A DNA stretch of 64,000 nt. Source: Myxocyprinus asiaticus (Eukaryota > Chordata > Actinopteri > Cypriniformes > Catostomidae). Where the stretch lies: NCBI RefSeq assembly GCF_019703515.2, contig NC_059368.1, positions 32,189,391 through 32,253,390 of the forward strand, written 5' to 3'. Both the position numbers and the translations under genes were made by a program. Below the pieces are notes generated by a model that worked only from the letters and a program-made list of their open reading frames with translations, had not been told where the DNA came from and searched no databases. This document shows, in pieces, positions 9,937-25,729 of this stretch; position 1 is the stretch's first letter, and each line of letters opens with the position of its first letter.

Positions 9937-12900
9937 CTGAGGGGAGAGAGAGAGAGAGAGAGAGAGAAAATATTTTTACAAAAGCAAAGAATCAAGTTCT
10001 TTTACCAGTCTATAATAACTCCCTTTATAAATTCTCCGCCCTACCCAGTAGGGGGCAATATGCACGAAGAATGAAAATTGCCAAAAACAAAAGAAGAACG
10101 TGAAAGTGAAAGTGGAGATTTATAGTAAAACAAAAAAACAGGATTTAAACATTGATCTGCTTCTCACCCACACTTATCATATCGCTTCTGATACCCTGTC
10201 TACACTGGATTCAGAGGGCGCATCGCGTGAAAAAGCAATAGAACCCATTATAATCAATGATGCTGTCTACACTGGAAGCGTCTGTTGAGTCGCATAGCGC
10301 TGACAGTAAACGGGTGTCCGTACCATTTTGTGCTGCATGCGCTGGCACTACTGCCAACACCACAAATAAACAGTCTAGAATGTTCATGTCCACATGTCCA
10401 GTGTAGACAGCCTCAAGCCGCTGCGTTGCATCAACAGATGCATCCGGTGTAGACAGGGTGTGAAGATATGGAATTAACCACTGGAGTCATATTGATTACT
10501 TTGTTTTTTTTTGATCTTCAAAGTTCTGGCCACCATTCCCTTGGATTGTATGGACCTACAGAGATGAGATATTCTTCTAAAATATTTGTTTGTGTTCAGC
10601 AGAAGAAAGAATATCATACACAATTTTTGGGTGAACTATCCCTTTAAAATTAACATCTACAATATGCTTATAAATCAAAATGTTCAGGTGTGAACATTTA
10701 CACTGAAACTTCTCATGGGATTTCATAAGTAAAAACACACAGGATGTCCATGAATGTGCAGCACAGATGCACATCTACAGACCGACTTGTGATCAGGCAC
10801 GCTGCGAAGTAATAAAAAAACCCTGAAGAACAGATGTCCATTTTATCGATAGTCTCTCCATTGAATAGTAGAAACAGACTTGATTGAAAGTGTTTGGAAA
10901 ACCGCAGCATTAGCATTTAGTACAGGTTACAGGTCTTGAAACTGAAGCGTCCCCCATGAGCCAACTGATAAAAAAACGGTTAACAATGTCTTGACACAAA
11001 ATCTTGTTTAAGGTGGAAAAGGTGAGGGTAACAGCCACCTCTACAAAAAATAAAAATAAAATAAAAATAACAGTCTGCTGTCATTTACTCACCCTCATTT
11101 TGCTTCAAATCTGTATAGCCTAACTTTCCTTTTATCCCATTCAGTGGAAGTGAATGGTGACTGAGGATATCTGTCCTAACATCCTTTTGTGTTCCATTGA
11201 AGGAAAAAGTAACGTGTTTGGAACACATATGAGTGTTGTTTTTTAAAGATGCGATTATGGAAATTATCATATTTAGGTGAGATATAGTAATCTGGGATAC
11301 TCTAAAATGTTTTGGAACCACTTGAGTATTGTATCAGAAGTATTATAGCTGTGTAGAAGTTTGAAAATAAGAAGTGTATTAAAAACTCACAGCCCAGGTC
11401 TTAGCTAGTCTGAAGATTGGTGCGCTTTGCAATGCAGACACCACCGCCATCACCGCATGGAGATTATTCATGTCACACAGTTTCTGCAGGAACAGGAGAA
11501 GATCAGAAACAATCATATAACTACAATCACACACATGTGCTGTATGGCATGCTTGTACCTTTGCTGTTCTGATGTAGAGACTCAACACTTCTGCTCTGAT
11601 CTTCAGCGTCTGGGCATGAAGAATCTCCCTCACCACCCAGAAACTCACCTAACACACACACACACACATGATAAAAAGATAGAATTACTAATAACTCAAT
11701 GCCATAAAAACAGTCAAATCTCAGAAAATTTTCAAATCTATCACTGTCACATGTATGATAACAAATGCAAAGAAGAGAAGAGATAAGGTTATATATTCAC
11801 AGACATGGATCTTTGAAACATCACTCTTCATCTATATAATGATCCATCTCCTCAAACCCCTGCCAACCTCAACCCCCCCATTTCTGCTTTTCTAGTTGTT
11901 TTTCCAGACTCTTCCTTTCCTCTTTCTCCATTTCTCTCCACATGTTTGTTAGTGGGACACATATGCACAGTGATGTCATTGTTTTGTGTCTCTCCCGCTG
12001 TGTTTTCCTATGTTAGTTGTGAGATTGGATCATAGTGTCTCTTTTTCAAGATGGAATGCCTCTATCCAGTGGACAGGATTTAATTTTGATGACTAATGAA
12101 GAGAAAAATTGGTGCACAGTACTCCAGAGATTCAAACTCAAACACATACACAACGAAAAAGCTACATCTTATACATGGGTACACATTCACACCAGAGGCT
12201 GTATTACACACACATTATCTTTTAGACACAACACATCTGCACTTCAAACAAGAAGCCAATTAAATGTAAAATGTTTTTATTTATTTTACGTTTCAGTATT
12301 TCTGCTCTCATTTCATGGAAGTCAACGAAAAAACAATAGAAAATAACAGAAAAAGGGAAAACGGGAGAGGATGGACCAAAAAATATCAGCCAAAAAACCT
12401 TATGCAAATATCCCCTGGTAAAAGATAGCCATGTGTGCCTTATTTCTAACAGCTGTTGGTGGGTAATCCACAGGGCTTGTGTGTGTGTATGTGCATAAGT
12501 GTGTTTTCATAACAGAGTTAGCTTCTTTTTTATTACCCTGCATTGAGTATACAAGTATGTGAGTAAACTATACTGTAATACACTCCATAATTGTGCATGA
12601 CATGTCAATTATTTGGTTAAAGTGTGTGTATGTGTGTGTGTGTGTGTGTTATTGAAATGGGAAATGTTGGGGTCAGCCAAGAGAGAAAAAGTACAAAATT
12701 ATGTGTTTTCATGGAGAGAAGGCCACACATATCTGAGAGCTCTTTAACACTGTGTTTGTAGTTGTATCAATGCTCCAGATACACAGCAAATAATGTTCTT
12801 TCTTATTAAAACACAAAGAATGAAAAATATAGATGATCAGCTAACAACCACATCAGAGAATTACAGATGATCAAGTAACTACCAAATAATGTCAACGATT

Positions 12901-15900
12901 AATGATCAGCTGACAACTGAGTGATGACAAACTACTGCTGATCAACTAAAAACTAAACGATAACATCTACTGGTGATCTGCAAACAATGGAACAATGACA
13001 TAAAACTACTGATGGTCAACTAACTACTGAATGATGACAACGCAACTGATGATCAGCTAACTATTGAACAGTGACAAAACTGCTGATAATCAGCCAGCTA
13101 TTGGATGGGTCTGTTATACACCCTGTGATAGAGTGTTGGACTTTGGACTCTGGTGTTCAACACCAGCCAAGAATACAAGCTGACACATTAGACAAAAGTG
13201 TCATAGAAGCAACAAGAAATGACATGGTTGCTTCAGAAAATGTGCTTTTCATGTCACTTTTGCATTTTAAAACACTATCTGTTAGGTTCAAGTGTTGGTT
13301 GGGTAAGGATGTCTGTTTTGTTAACCTCTCATTTATCTTTTTGAACACTATTGATTAGGTTCAGACTAAAGTTTTATGTTAGGGAGGTACGTTTTAACCA
13401 TTAAAACATCTATCTAAAATTCACCTTAAAAACTTGTCTGATTACATAATCATTTCAGTTGCTTTTGGTGCCCCCCGCTGGATATTTCACTGGGAAACTG
13501 CAGCCAAATGTATTATAATGCATGCAATTTTGAATTGCAAACATGTTGCCATGCTCACGTAAATTTCTTGAGATCAGGCTGAAATGATGGCAACACTACT
13601 GATAGTCAGCTTACTACTGAACGATGACAATACTGATGATCATCTAACTACTGAACAATGACAACATTACTGAAGATCAGCTTACTACTGAACGATGACA
13701 ATACTGATGATCAGCTAACTACTGAACGATGACAACATTACTGAAGATCAGCTAACAACTGAATGACGACGACACTACTCATGATCAGCTAACAACTAAA
13801 CGATGACGACACTACTGATGATTAGCTAACTACTGAACGATGACAACACTACTGATGATCAGCTAACTACTGAACGATGACAACACTACTGATGATCGGC
13901 TAACTACTGAACGATGAAAACATTATAATGATTGGCTAACTACTGAACAATGACAACAGTACTGATGATCAGCAAACTACTGAACGATGACAACACTACT
14001 AATGATCAGCTAACTACTGAACAATGACACCACTACTGATGACCAGCTAACTACTGAAAGAGAAAACACTACTAATGATCAGTTAACTACTGAACGATGA
14101 CAATACTACTGACGATCAGCTAACTACTGAATGATAACAACACTACTGATGATCGGCTAACTACTGAACGATGAAAACACTAATGATTGGCTAACTACTG
14201 AAAGATGAAAAACTACTAATGATCAGCTAACTACTGAATGATGAAAACACTATAATGTTTGGCTAACTACTGAACAATGACCACACTACTGATGATCAGC
14301 AAACTACTGAACGATGACAACACTACTAATGATCAGTTAACTACTGAACAATGACACCACTACTGATGATCAGCTAACTACTGAATGATGACAACACTAC
14401 TGATGATCAGCTAACTACTGAATGAGAAAACACTATAATGATTGGCTAACTACTGAATGATGACAACACTACTAATGATCAGCTAACTACTGAACTATGA
14501 CAATACTACTGATGATCAGCTAACTACTGAATGATGACAATACTACTGATGATCAGCAAACTGCTGAACGATGACAACACTACTAATGATCAGCTAACTA
14601 CTGAATTATGAAAACACTACTGATTATCAGCTAACTATTGGACGATGACAATGCTACCGATTATCAGCTAACTACTTAATGATGACAACAGCAATTATAA
14701 CCAGCTACTATAACAACTGGACGATGACAACACTACTGATGATCAGCTAACTACTGAACGATGACAACACTACTAATGATCAGCTAACTACTGAACAATG
14801 ACAACACAATTGATGATCAGTTAACTACTGAACAATGACAACAATACTGAAGGACAGCTGACAACTGAACAATGACAACACAATGGATGATCAACTAAAT
14901 ACCAAGTGATGACAACACTACTGATGCTCAGCTAACTACTGAACGATGACAAAACTAGTAATGATACAAAAACCAACACACCACACACACACAATCGTTG
15001 GCTGCTGGTGTGGACAGGATGACTCCCTTACTGGCGGAGTCAGTTTTTAATGACAATAAAAGGTGCAGAATGAGATGTCTTGATCCAGCTAATGTTAAAG
15101 GTCTGTTCAGAACTTTTTGTTCTCGCCTTTTCAAGCATCATCCTTCAGAGTACATTTGTGTTGGCAGGCAAGTGTGTGTGGGTTCCAGAACAGCCGTTTG
15201 AGCCGTTTTGAGGATGTATATTGACAAAAGTTTCCACAGAACACAAATTCCATATTGATTTTCTCATATTTATTACGGAGGGATTTGATAATGTGTTTCA
15301 GTCTTAATATGGGGGCTTATTAAGGTACAGAAAACATATGCATTGCTTCAGGTATCCAACGATCTTTCCCTTTTGATTAAACACTCAGCTTCTGCCAATT
15401 ACGAAATAGGCCTATTGATTGCACACAGAAAGTTATACACTCTCAAAGGGGGCAACATATTTCTTCAAAGGCCAAATGGATGAAATCAGAGTTTCCCAAC
15501 CCCAGTGTGAGTCCAACAGCTCTGCTGAGATCCTCACTCAGACCTCACTGCAGTGCTAAGCTCTTTAAACATCTGCATTACCTGCTCTCAATACATTCCA
15601 AAAAGTCAGTTCTAGTTCATAGTTTCCCACTTGCCATGTAATGTCCCAATGAACTTAAGTGACTCTGACATACAATCAGGTTTATACACAAGGTTTGCTG
15701 TGTTAGCATGGAGAGTCCAAATTCCCTGAACAAGAAGCTTGAAGGTGACATCATTTTCCAATCAAGCCAATAAATCTAAGTGATTTATGCCAAAAACGTA
15801 CTCTATGCAAGTACACAAACACAGATGGAAATGCTCGGCCAACACGATTTGAAAGCATGTAATTCCATTGTACATACTTACTGTGCACTGTTGCATTACT

Positions 15901-18900
15901 GCTGGAGTAACAAACCCAAGAAGTCAAGGCGGCGATAGAGTTACATTCAAATGTCTCTGCCATTAGTGGTTACAGATGTGTTAATCACAGGTAGCTAGTT
16001 ATTCACATGCTGACAGTTTAACTACTTTATGTTAACCACTTTGCTCAGCAAGTTTTTCTTCCAACTGCTATGACAGCATTTAACCTGAAAGAGAAAAGAG
16101 ACTATAGAAGACAGTTTAAACTAATGTTTGCTATATAGCCCCTCATGGCAGCGCTGACAATGCAATACATGTGTTGCATTAGGAATTGAATTAAGACACA
16201 GTTTGCATAGCTAGAAGTGCTTGCGCTGACATACTTGTGTAGAGTTTGTTTCGAGCCATGGGCTTAAGAAAGTTTGTTTTAGCCCTCTACCCTCCTAGTG
16301 GGTCTGATTGGCTTTCACTGGCATTGGGTAAAAGCAAAGGTGAGGTCGGAGCAATGGTGCAGCAGTTAGTGCATGTGGTCCAGACACAAAGCTGTGGTGT
16401 TCACATGGGAGATGCACTTAATCCAGCCTATGACTAGTTTCCCTTCTATTGCTTGTGTCAGTAAAAATGGCAAAAACAGTTACTGTGTCTGTGTTTTACC
16501 TGATTGAACCGTCGTGTGAAGGCCACAGCGTTTGGTGCTGAACTGTGCTTCTCCTTCTTATTCCAGCCACAACTAGAGAGCTCCTAAAAAAACAAAAAAA
16601 ACAAAAGTCACATAAAAAAGTGAATAAATGTTACAGTGACAACATGAGTGAAGACCAACTAGTTTGTGAAACTAGATACTGGACAGAAACAAATCAAATG
16701 AACCATAACTGGACTGACAGAAGACAGCAACCGGTTCACACTAGTTGTCCTCGTCGAGATACACTCTGGATAGCTGTTTTTGAATGCACGGACATGTCTT
16801 AGGTAAACACCCCATTAGAAATGCGTCTAATTGGAGTCAGGGGAACCCAAAACCAACTTAAATATACAGTGCTTCTTTAAGAAAGATTAGTCGACTACCC
16901 AATCAGGCAACCCACTGGCAAGTCGTTTTTTCAAAAACTGTATATTTGCACATCAATAGCACAAGCAAATCGACTCACAGACGGGCTTCTGACAAGCTTC
17001 TCTGTCCGTCACTCTTTCTCGTTTATTTTGCATCTGAACACTGGAGTTGCTTGCCTATCATGTTGAACTTCTGGTTCGCTTGCATTGATTGACTAAACAA
17101 TAAGAAAGCATTAAAATTTTGTTTAACAATACGTAACAGTAGTTGGAAACACTACCAGTGTGTAAGCATTAATCATGCTGATCTCCAAGGCTAGGACATG
17201 AAAACTCAACTTTGATTGTTCTGTTGTCTAATGATTTGTTAGCTGCAAAGTTACAGCTGCTGTGACACACTGATATACAGCATATCAGCCGTGCTTGGAG
17301 ATTCACATTTGGTAAACTCCTGACCATAATTATGCAATCTAGAATGTTATGTAATTATGTTAAGTACATTTTCCAGCTGAGAATCCATTTAAATGAGTGG
17401 CATTAAAGCAAAAACAAACCACAATATGCATTTAACCACACAGAGCGAGATTTGATTCCCATCAGCTATAAGCAATGGGAGGCGAGTTGAGATTGTTCCC
17501 TGATGGGACTTCAAGACCCACCCCAATACTGAACAGGTTTGACATAAGCATATTAATGAATACGCAAAGTATGAATGATTTGGTCCATCAGGAACATACC
17601 TTAAACCTAGCACCCAAATAACCACAAGATCTCCTGAGGCCACACCATCACAAAGAGCAACTTAATGAGTTAGTTATTTGTGGAGTACAGAGGCAGGAGC
17701 TTAGCAACATGCACAAACACAGATGTGACTTGATGGGCCAACATACACAAATATATATCTGTGTGTGTGAGCTTTCTGCATTGCGTCCAATGAGATCACT
17801 CCTGCTGAATCAATTTCTACATATGAAACAAATCTGCATTCCACAGAAGAAATGGATAAAGAGAAAAATCACCTACTGAGCAGCAGTAAAATTAATCGCT
17901 ACCCACTCCACAGAGCAAAACAAGGTTTAAAATGACTGATTTCCAATCTCAGTCTCTCCAAGTGATGTAACGCAACTCTAAGGTAGTGCTGAAATAAACA
18001 ATGGCATATATTAAATTTAATCATATTCAACTGGTTCAGCTGGCAGGCCTTCAATGATAACATTGGTTTATTCAAACAGTTACAAGATGGCCATAGCCTC
18101 CAAATGGAGGTGGTGCAGCCTACTGGTACAAAATCTAGGCAGGTAACCAAAAAGTTGGAGGTTCGAACCCCACAAGAAGATTTAGTCTCAGCCTCAGGCC
18201 ACGTCCACACTAATCCATTTTCATTTTAAATCTCCGTTTTCAGTTTCCTAACGTCATCGTTTTCCAAAGTATGTGGTTAGGGAGATTTGTGAAGAGCTAC
18301 TTCTCAAAACTGCAAGCTCCAATCTGATTGGCTGGTTTTATACAATTTCCAGGAGTAGGGGTTCACAGATCTGTCTGCTGGGTGCTGGGTGATTAAGCTA
18401 CAATACTTTATTGAATTTTGTTAGAAGTACTATTTATGTACTTATCCACTGCGATCTCACCATTTCAAATCTATTCTGCATAATAGGCTTTACATTTCTA
18501 AAACTTCACAAAAAAGCTGGAATAATTTAGCTCTGCTCACAGGGACAGTAGTTCTCATCCAAAAGTCTTTAAAGCAGCGGAAATCCATGGAAGTGGATCC
18601 AATGGTGGTGCATTTCAGTCTTTTATATTTCTTTCTTTCAAAACTTTTATGTCTCCTGAAAGGCCTTTACTGTTTCTAAGCAGAGCACAGAAGTGTTTTT
18701 AAAAGGACTGATCTGCATCAAGGCTCAATTAAGAATGTTTTCTAGATTTTTATTAGCCCTTCCAAATATTAGTGATGTCAGCGTTAACACATGCGATTAA
18801 TTTAAAATGTTTAACGTGCAAATTTTTCTTAATCGCGATTATGGCATGTACCGATCTGACATTACATTTAGCTCCGTGTGAGTTGTAAACACTGTTAGAG

Positions 18901-20212
18901 GGCGGGGCCTTTGCAATGTGTTTAGTGGGGACATTACACTCATATACACACTAAAAACAAACACACAACAGCAAGTTCGTGCCAGTGATCAAGTGCTGGA
19001 GAAAGAACCTCTTATAAAACTAATGCTGAAGGGACTTCGTGGGACTTCACTGAAGTCCTTCACACGTTAGCATTTTGCCACATAAGCATGTCAATTCTTA
19101 CAATCCCGCTGTGCAGCTAGTTTTTTTCCCCTTGTTGCTGAGCTTTTGAAGTGTCAGCTTATGATCACCGGACAGTTTGGATGAATTATCTTTACACTGG
19201 AAGTGCTACAGCTACAAGCAGAACAAGACGTACTTTTCATATACAGTTCAATGCAGCACTTGATGCTCTGACATGAATCATGTGTATTCCATATCTAAAG
19301 TGAAAAAAAAAACAGCCAGCCGACTGATTAATACTAAATGAGGGTTTAATGTGCATTGCAATGAATACAAGTTATTTCTAGTCTACATCTTATTTAGACT
19401 TTGGGAAATGTTAAATTTGCTAGAATTGGAATTGGAGCAAAGTTTTGTGAATTTCTATATTTATACTGTACATACTGTATTGTTTTGTTCTTGATAGGAA
19501 ATAAGTATATAAAAAGTAACATTTTACTTTTAAAATTATGACATTAATCGCGATTAAAACATGAGCAGGTAGAATTCAATGAAGCTGTCAGCTGAGGACA
19601 TGTGAGGTGTCTATTTCTTAAACTAGAGACTCTGATGTACTTATCCTCTTGTTTAGTTGTACATCTGGCCTTCCACATCAGTTGTCCTTTGTCTTTGAAG
19701 ACTGTAGTGTACACCTTTGTATGAAATCTTCAGTTTTTTGGCAATTTCAAACATTGCATAGCCTTCATTCCTCAAAACAATGATTGACTGACGAGTTTCT
19801 AGAGAAAGCTGTTTCTTTTTTGCCATTTTTGACCTAATATTGACCTTAAGACATGCCAGTCTCTTGCATACTGTGGCATATCAAAAACAAACACAAAGAC
19901 AACGTTAAGCTTCATTTAATGAACCAAATAGCTTTCAGCAGTGTTTGATATAATGGCAAGTGATTTTCTAGTACCAAATTAGCAATTTAGCATGATTACT
20001 CAAGGATAAGGTGTTGGAGTGATGGCTGCTGGAAATGAGGCCTGTCTAGATTTGATCAAAAATGACTTTTTTTAAATAGTGATGGTGCTGTTTTTTACAT
20101 CAGTAATGTCCTGACTATACTTTGTGATCAGATGAATGCCACTTTGGTGAATTAAAGTACCAATTCTTTCTGAAACAGCAAAATCTGTACATTATTCCAA
20201 ACCTTTGGCCGC

Positions 20213-20250
<38 letters not shown>

Positions 20251-23200
20251 ATATATATATTATATTATTTTTTTTTTCACTGTGGCAAAAATACTAGTAC
20301 CCTGTCCTTTTATGAGTGCACATGCATGTTAAACGGTGTCTACCCTGCATGGAGAGAGATGATGAGAGAGTTGGATTGCTTGTGTTCCTATGTGTGAATT
20401 ACTCATTTTCACTAACATGTTAAAATGAAAAAAACATGACATGTGGTTAATTAAAATGTTGCCAAAGGCATGCAATCCTGCTCCAAAATTCATAAAAAGT
20501 TTTTTTTCTTGTAATTTTCAACCCAGAGCAAGACGGTTCTAGGAGAAAGTGCTCAGTATCTGCATGCTCGTGCGTTCACACGACGGTGCCTTGGCGCGAC
20601 CAGTATATTGTGCACTCACTCGTCTCTGCGTGCTCCAAATATTTGTGCTTGCACATCTCTGCGTGCTCAGTTCTAAGACTGTGTTCGACCTGTGTAATTT
20701 TTGTGCTCTCTCACTTGTTGTCTGCTTGTACTTATGTAATAAATGCAGCACTGGCCTGATCGGTAGCACTTTATTTTACAGTACTGTTCTACATTTACAT
20801 ACTATATATTTACAACAACTATAGTAATTACTAGGTACTAACCACAAACCTAACCTCTCCCTAACCTTAATCAATATTAAGTACATGTGTTACCTTATAT
20901 TTCTCTGTCCTCTATACTTACACTGAAAGTGCAAGTATTGTAAAATAAAGCGCAACCACCTTATCAGGCAAGTGACAGTTCTAGCAACTGGCCTGAATCT
21001 CTCTCTCACACTAGTCCCACGCCATGAAGGCAGTCCTTATTGTTGACCCCTGTTACATATTCAAAATCACTTAATTTCTCCAGATTTAGAAACCAAAACA
21101 TGGCATCAGTGTCTGGAGGTATCCGTGGAAAAAGATCAGCCAGCGGGGAATCAAGGGTAAGATAATAGCTGTTGATTAGTAATGGGGGAGTGATAATGAT
21201 TTTGTCTAGTCTGATGTCAGATGCTTACCTTGTCTCTATTCCATGATATGACAATAATTCACATGACCAAACCTTAATATCAGTACTGTGTCTGGAAACC
21301 TGGAGCTGGAAATCGTTGATGAGCTGTGTACGGTCTCCAGACTCCAATATACAGTATTTGCAGGAGTACCACACACATTTAGATGGCCTCAAAACTAAGA
21401 CAACAATAAAAAGCCACAAAACTCCAATTTTTTCATTACGTAACAAAACTTCCAAAGTTGTTCAAGTTGACTGACACCACAAATCCCACAGGCTTAAGCC
21501 AGACAGCTACTAAACTGCATGTGTGTGCCTGAAACTGACCCTCACCGGAACTATAAATCTAACAACGCAACAATTTTCCCAGAAATTGTGTTTCAGGGAT
21601 AGATAGATCTCTCTCTCTCTCTCTCTCTCTCCTGCAGAAGAGGTTTTGCCTTGTAAAAACAGTACAAGTGGGAAAGTGTACATGCCATATGTACTGTCCA
21701 TTAATCTCTCTGTAGGGTCTGCATCAGCTGCATACTGCCAAGAAAATACTACTACACAAACCACATGAATGTATCCAGAATGGGGAAAATGGGAGGACTG
21801 GAGAAGAGATCTTGGGTCCAAATTGTCTGTGCATTGCATATTAAGCCGCTTTTCCACCATTGGGACGAACGGCTCTGAGCACGGTACGGAACGGTTACAG
21901 TAGCGTTTCCACTTGAGTACGGTTCAGCACGGCGTGATTACAAACCTTTCTTGGCCTGGAATTCTCGGCAAGGTTATCTAACCATACTCAACTGTTCTCA
22001 AGCATGTTGGTAGAATGGCTTTAGTACGTGGCGACTCGTTTACTGTATCTTCATGATTTTTTATTTTATTTTGATGGTTTTAGTAGTATTGTAGCCTACA
22101 TTTATTTTTCTACATGCCTTTTTTGTCAGGGAAGTAGATTACTAGCTCATTTAAAATGGAACAGGACACGCGTTTACCATCGTTGTGACACGACGCACGC
22201 GGTGGATGCTTTCAGCGTAGACAGCATCGATTATAATGCGTTCTATTGCTTTTGATGCAACGTGTTGCTCGCATCTGGTGTAGACAAGGTGTAATGGCCC
22301 CTAATGTGTTTCTTGTTGCTAGTAGCCTGCAGTGTTGTCAACTTCTTTTTAGGTAGCTTGACTATATTTTAACTACTTTTAAATTATGAGTAGCTTGTGA
22401 AGCTACATTTTCAAAGCAGCTTTTCCAACATTGCAAAAAGGTACATGAGAACATGTATCATATCACACACAAGTTTCCATCGCTTTTAAAGAGAAAACCA
22501 TTGATGGTTTTTGGTGTCAGGTTCGCTGTTTGTGTGTCCGGTATAGCAGAACACGAAGACAGAGTGCTGTTTTAAGACACTCATGTTATGTATCGTCCAT
22601 ACGCTGGGCTGGCTGCCACATGCTCTGTTAATATAGCTCTTAACTGGCTCTCATGTGTCTGCGGTGCTCTTTTTCTGAGGGCCTACCAGCATTCTTCAAG
22701 ACCGTATGTATGCAACATTTTGCTCCAACACAGTCAAAAATGACCTAAAAAAAAAATAAAAAAAAATATCAACACTAATGCATTACAGTGTTACAAACAG
22801 GGACAGAATTTACATGTTAACATGTGCACTATTCATGTGGCTCTGTACAACCAAATAAAGGGGTTACCCTTCAAACTAAACTAAAACTAGCAGCTCCACC
22901 ACATATAATTAAAATAAATAGTTTGCCAAGTTTAAATATGTGCAAGCACAAATAATAATTGAGAGCTGCGGCGAAAGGGAGGATTTTCAGCAGATAACGA
23001 CTTGGAGCCTAAATATTGTTCTGTTCCTCACACAAAGCTGTCGCATGGATTCTGGAATGAAGACAAGACATAGTGCTCTAGTTGTCTGCATTTATTTTAT
23101 GGCACTTTTATGGTGGTCACTATATGCTTTCACTGTATGGAACAGAGTTGCGTGAACATTCTTAAGAGCCATTCAGGCCGAACATGTTTTTACGCAAAAA

Positions 23201-25578
23201 AAAAAAGCTAGACTCGGGCCTGGGTAGCTCAGCGAATACTGACGCTGACTAACACCCCTGGAGTCACGAGTTTGAATCCAGGGCATGCTGAGTGACTCTA
23301 GCCAGGTCTCCTAAGCAACCAAATTGGCCCAGTTGCTAGGGAGGGTAGAGTCACATAGGGTAACCTCCTCGTGGTCGCTATAATGTGGTTCGCTCTTGGT
23401 GGGGAGCGTAGTGAGTTGTGTGTGGATGCTGCGGGGAATAGCGTGGGGCCTCCACACACGCTGTGTCTCCGCGGTGGCGCACTCAACAAGCCACATGATA
23501 AGATGCGCGGATTGTCTCAGATGCGGAGGCAACTGAGATTCATCCTCCACCACCCGGATTGATGCGAGTCACAACGCCACCACAAGGACTTAGAGCGCAT
23601 TGGGAATTGGGAATTCCAAATTGGGGAGAAAAAAGGGAGGAAAAAAATAAATAAATCTAGACTCAATGAACAGAACTGAAAGCAAAAATGCTACATACTG
23701 TATATATTTTAATAAAACCCAACACAAATTGTTTTTTTTTTTTTCAGTCTATATAGATGGAATGACGCTGTGGAGATTGGGAAGTGGTTGAGCGATGCTC
23801 TGTTGAGAGCGAGGCCGGGAGAGGAAAGCGGTAAGGATTGATATGAGGGGGAATTATCTCTAAAAGGTGTTTTGTGATTCAGTGAAAGCATGAGAGAGAT
23901 AAAAAGCAGCCAGAGCTGCAGATGAGGGGAAGAGTGATACATGCTTGCTGTTTGTGCGCTGTGTGTGTGTTTAGGAAATTTATTTGTGACTAGTGCCTGA
24001 CGATTTATCAGCCGATATTAGCCTTTCACAGATATGTCAGTATCGGCGTATATGTTTACCGATATGCACAGATATTAAAACTTTTTTTCAGAACATATAA
24101 TGCAGAAAACAATGCTTTAGAATTGGTGTCATAACATAGTTTGTCCAGCAGAGCGTACTCTGTTTACAGAGCTGAGCTGACAGTGGTTCTGCAGACAGGA
24201 CGGTGTTAAGCGGTGCGGAGTTCATCGGTGTCTTCACGGTAAGCTGCTAAATAGTTTATGAAATACATACTGGAAAGTTAATAAACAATGACCCCATCAT
24301 TTTCCCTTTTCAATATAACTAATATAACATTAACCATGTCCCTGACAACCATTTCACTCATATTTATCACATCTGATTGCTATGTTAGCCAGCTATAGTT
24401 TGTCAGTGCAGTCAGTAATGTAGCAGACTGAATGGTATACATCAGAGCATCTTTTTGCAGCTCAACAGACAACGTTGCGGTGGTGGATTGTGTCTGTTGA
24501 GTGTTGATTTCATGCTACGTTGTTACCTAGTTGGTGAGACGCAATGCTGGAAAGTATATAAAGTCCATCTTTTACTCTCTGTGACAACGAGCTTATAGCT
24601 AACTAGCTAATCACATAGCTACTTTCACTGCTTGTCAGCTGAGTGGAAGCTAATGTATAAACATGTATTCACCAAACTGTTTTGTTCATGATTCACAGTT
24701 TGGTACCCCCTTCAACCGAACAATTCCAGTCATTGCATTTATAAAATGTAATATTTAAAAGTCTGGTTTTCCACCGTTGAAAGTTTCCCCTGAACTTGTA
24801 TAGCAGAATACAGTGTAACACCGCTGCCACTGTTTATCTCTTTATTCGGCAGGTGTAAATGCTTCTTGTTTTACAACCTGCCCCTAATTGACTGGCGGTA
24901 TTAAAGTAGTCAGCATTTGACCGATACTAAACAGTACTACTTATATTTAGCTATTTATTTTATTTTAATTTATTCTTTATTTTCTCAGTGTTCATTTCTA
25001 GAATTTGTTGACAATGTATAATAATAATGTCAAATGTTCTTTGATAAAAATATATAAGCAGCCTTCTGAGTACCTTTGCATAGTCATATTGGTGCAAAAT
25101 TGGTGCACAATCCACATAGAAAAGGTCTGTTTTCATTCCAGCTCAAAAATTAGCTATATTGCCCACCACAGCGGTAATCGTGAATTTTCCCCTCAAAAAT
25201 CCCATATCGGTCGGGCTCTATTTGTGACACTGAAAAGTGACTTATTAAATAAAGATGAGAGAAAGGTGGAAATTCATCTGGCTCCCGCTTTCTCATTTTC
25301 ACAAGAGAATTGTGAAAAAAAATAAAAAAATAAAAAAGGGTAAGCGATTCCTTTAATAAATCCCATTCCTTGCGCAGCATGTATCTCACACTCATGTATT
25401 TTGGTTTTAATAATCTCTTTTCATTTTCCACTTTGTCACTCATAACATTTGTTTTATATATAAAATTCTTTTTACAGATTTTTGTTTTTTTCATTTGGCA
25501 ACATAGGTGAAGCAGCCAAGTAAACTTCAGTTAGGAGTGTCAGTGTAACTGAACAGTAAAATAAACACTTTTGCTACA

Positions 25579-25627
<49 letters not shown>

Positions 25628-25686
25628 AAATAATCACAGTCTATTCTTTTGCCAGAGCCTCAAAAACAATTATCCTGCTCTGAAAA

Positions 25687-25729
<43 letters not shown>

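Noticed and set aside
12830..14965. CRISPR-like repeat array
   Set aside because: Units are head to tail without unique spacers, diverged, and lie in a vertebrate intron.
20540..21000. Endogenous retrovirus LTR
   Set aside because: AATAAA and a repeated ACTGGCCTGA are present, but no second LTR, primer site or coding region was found.
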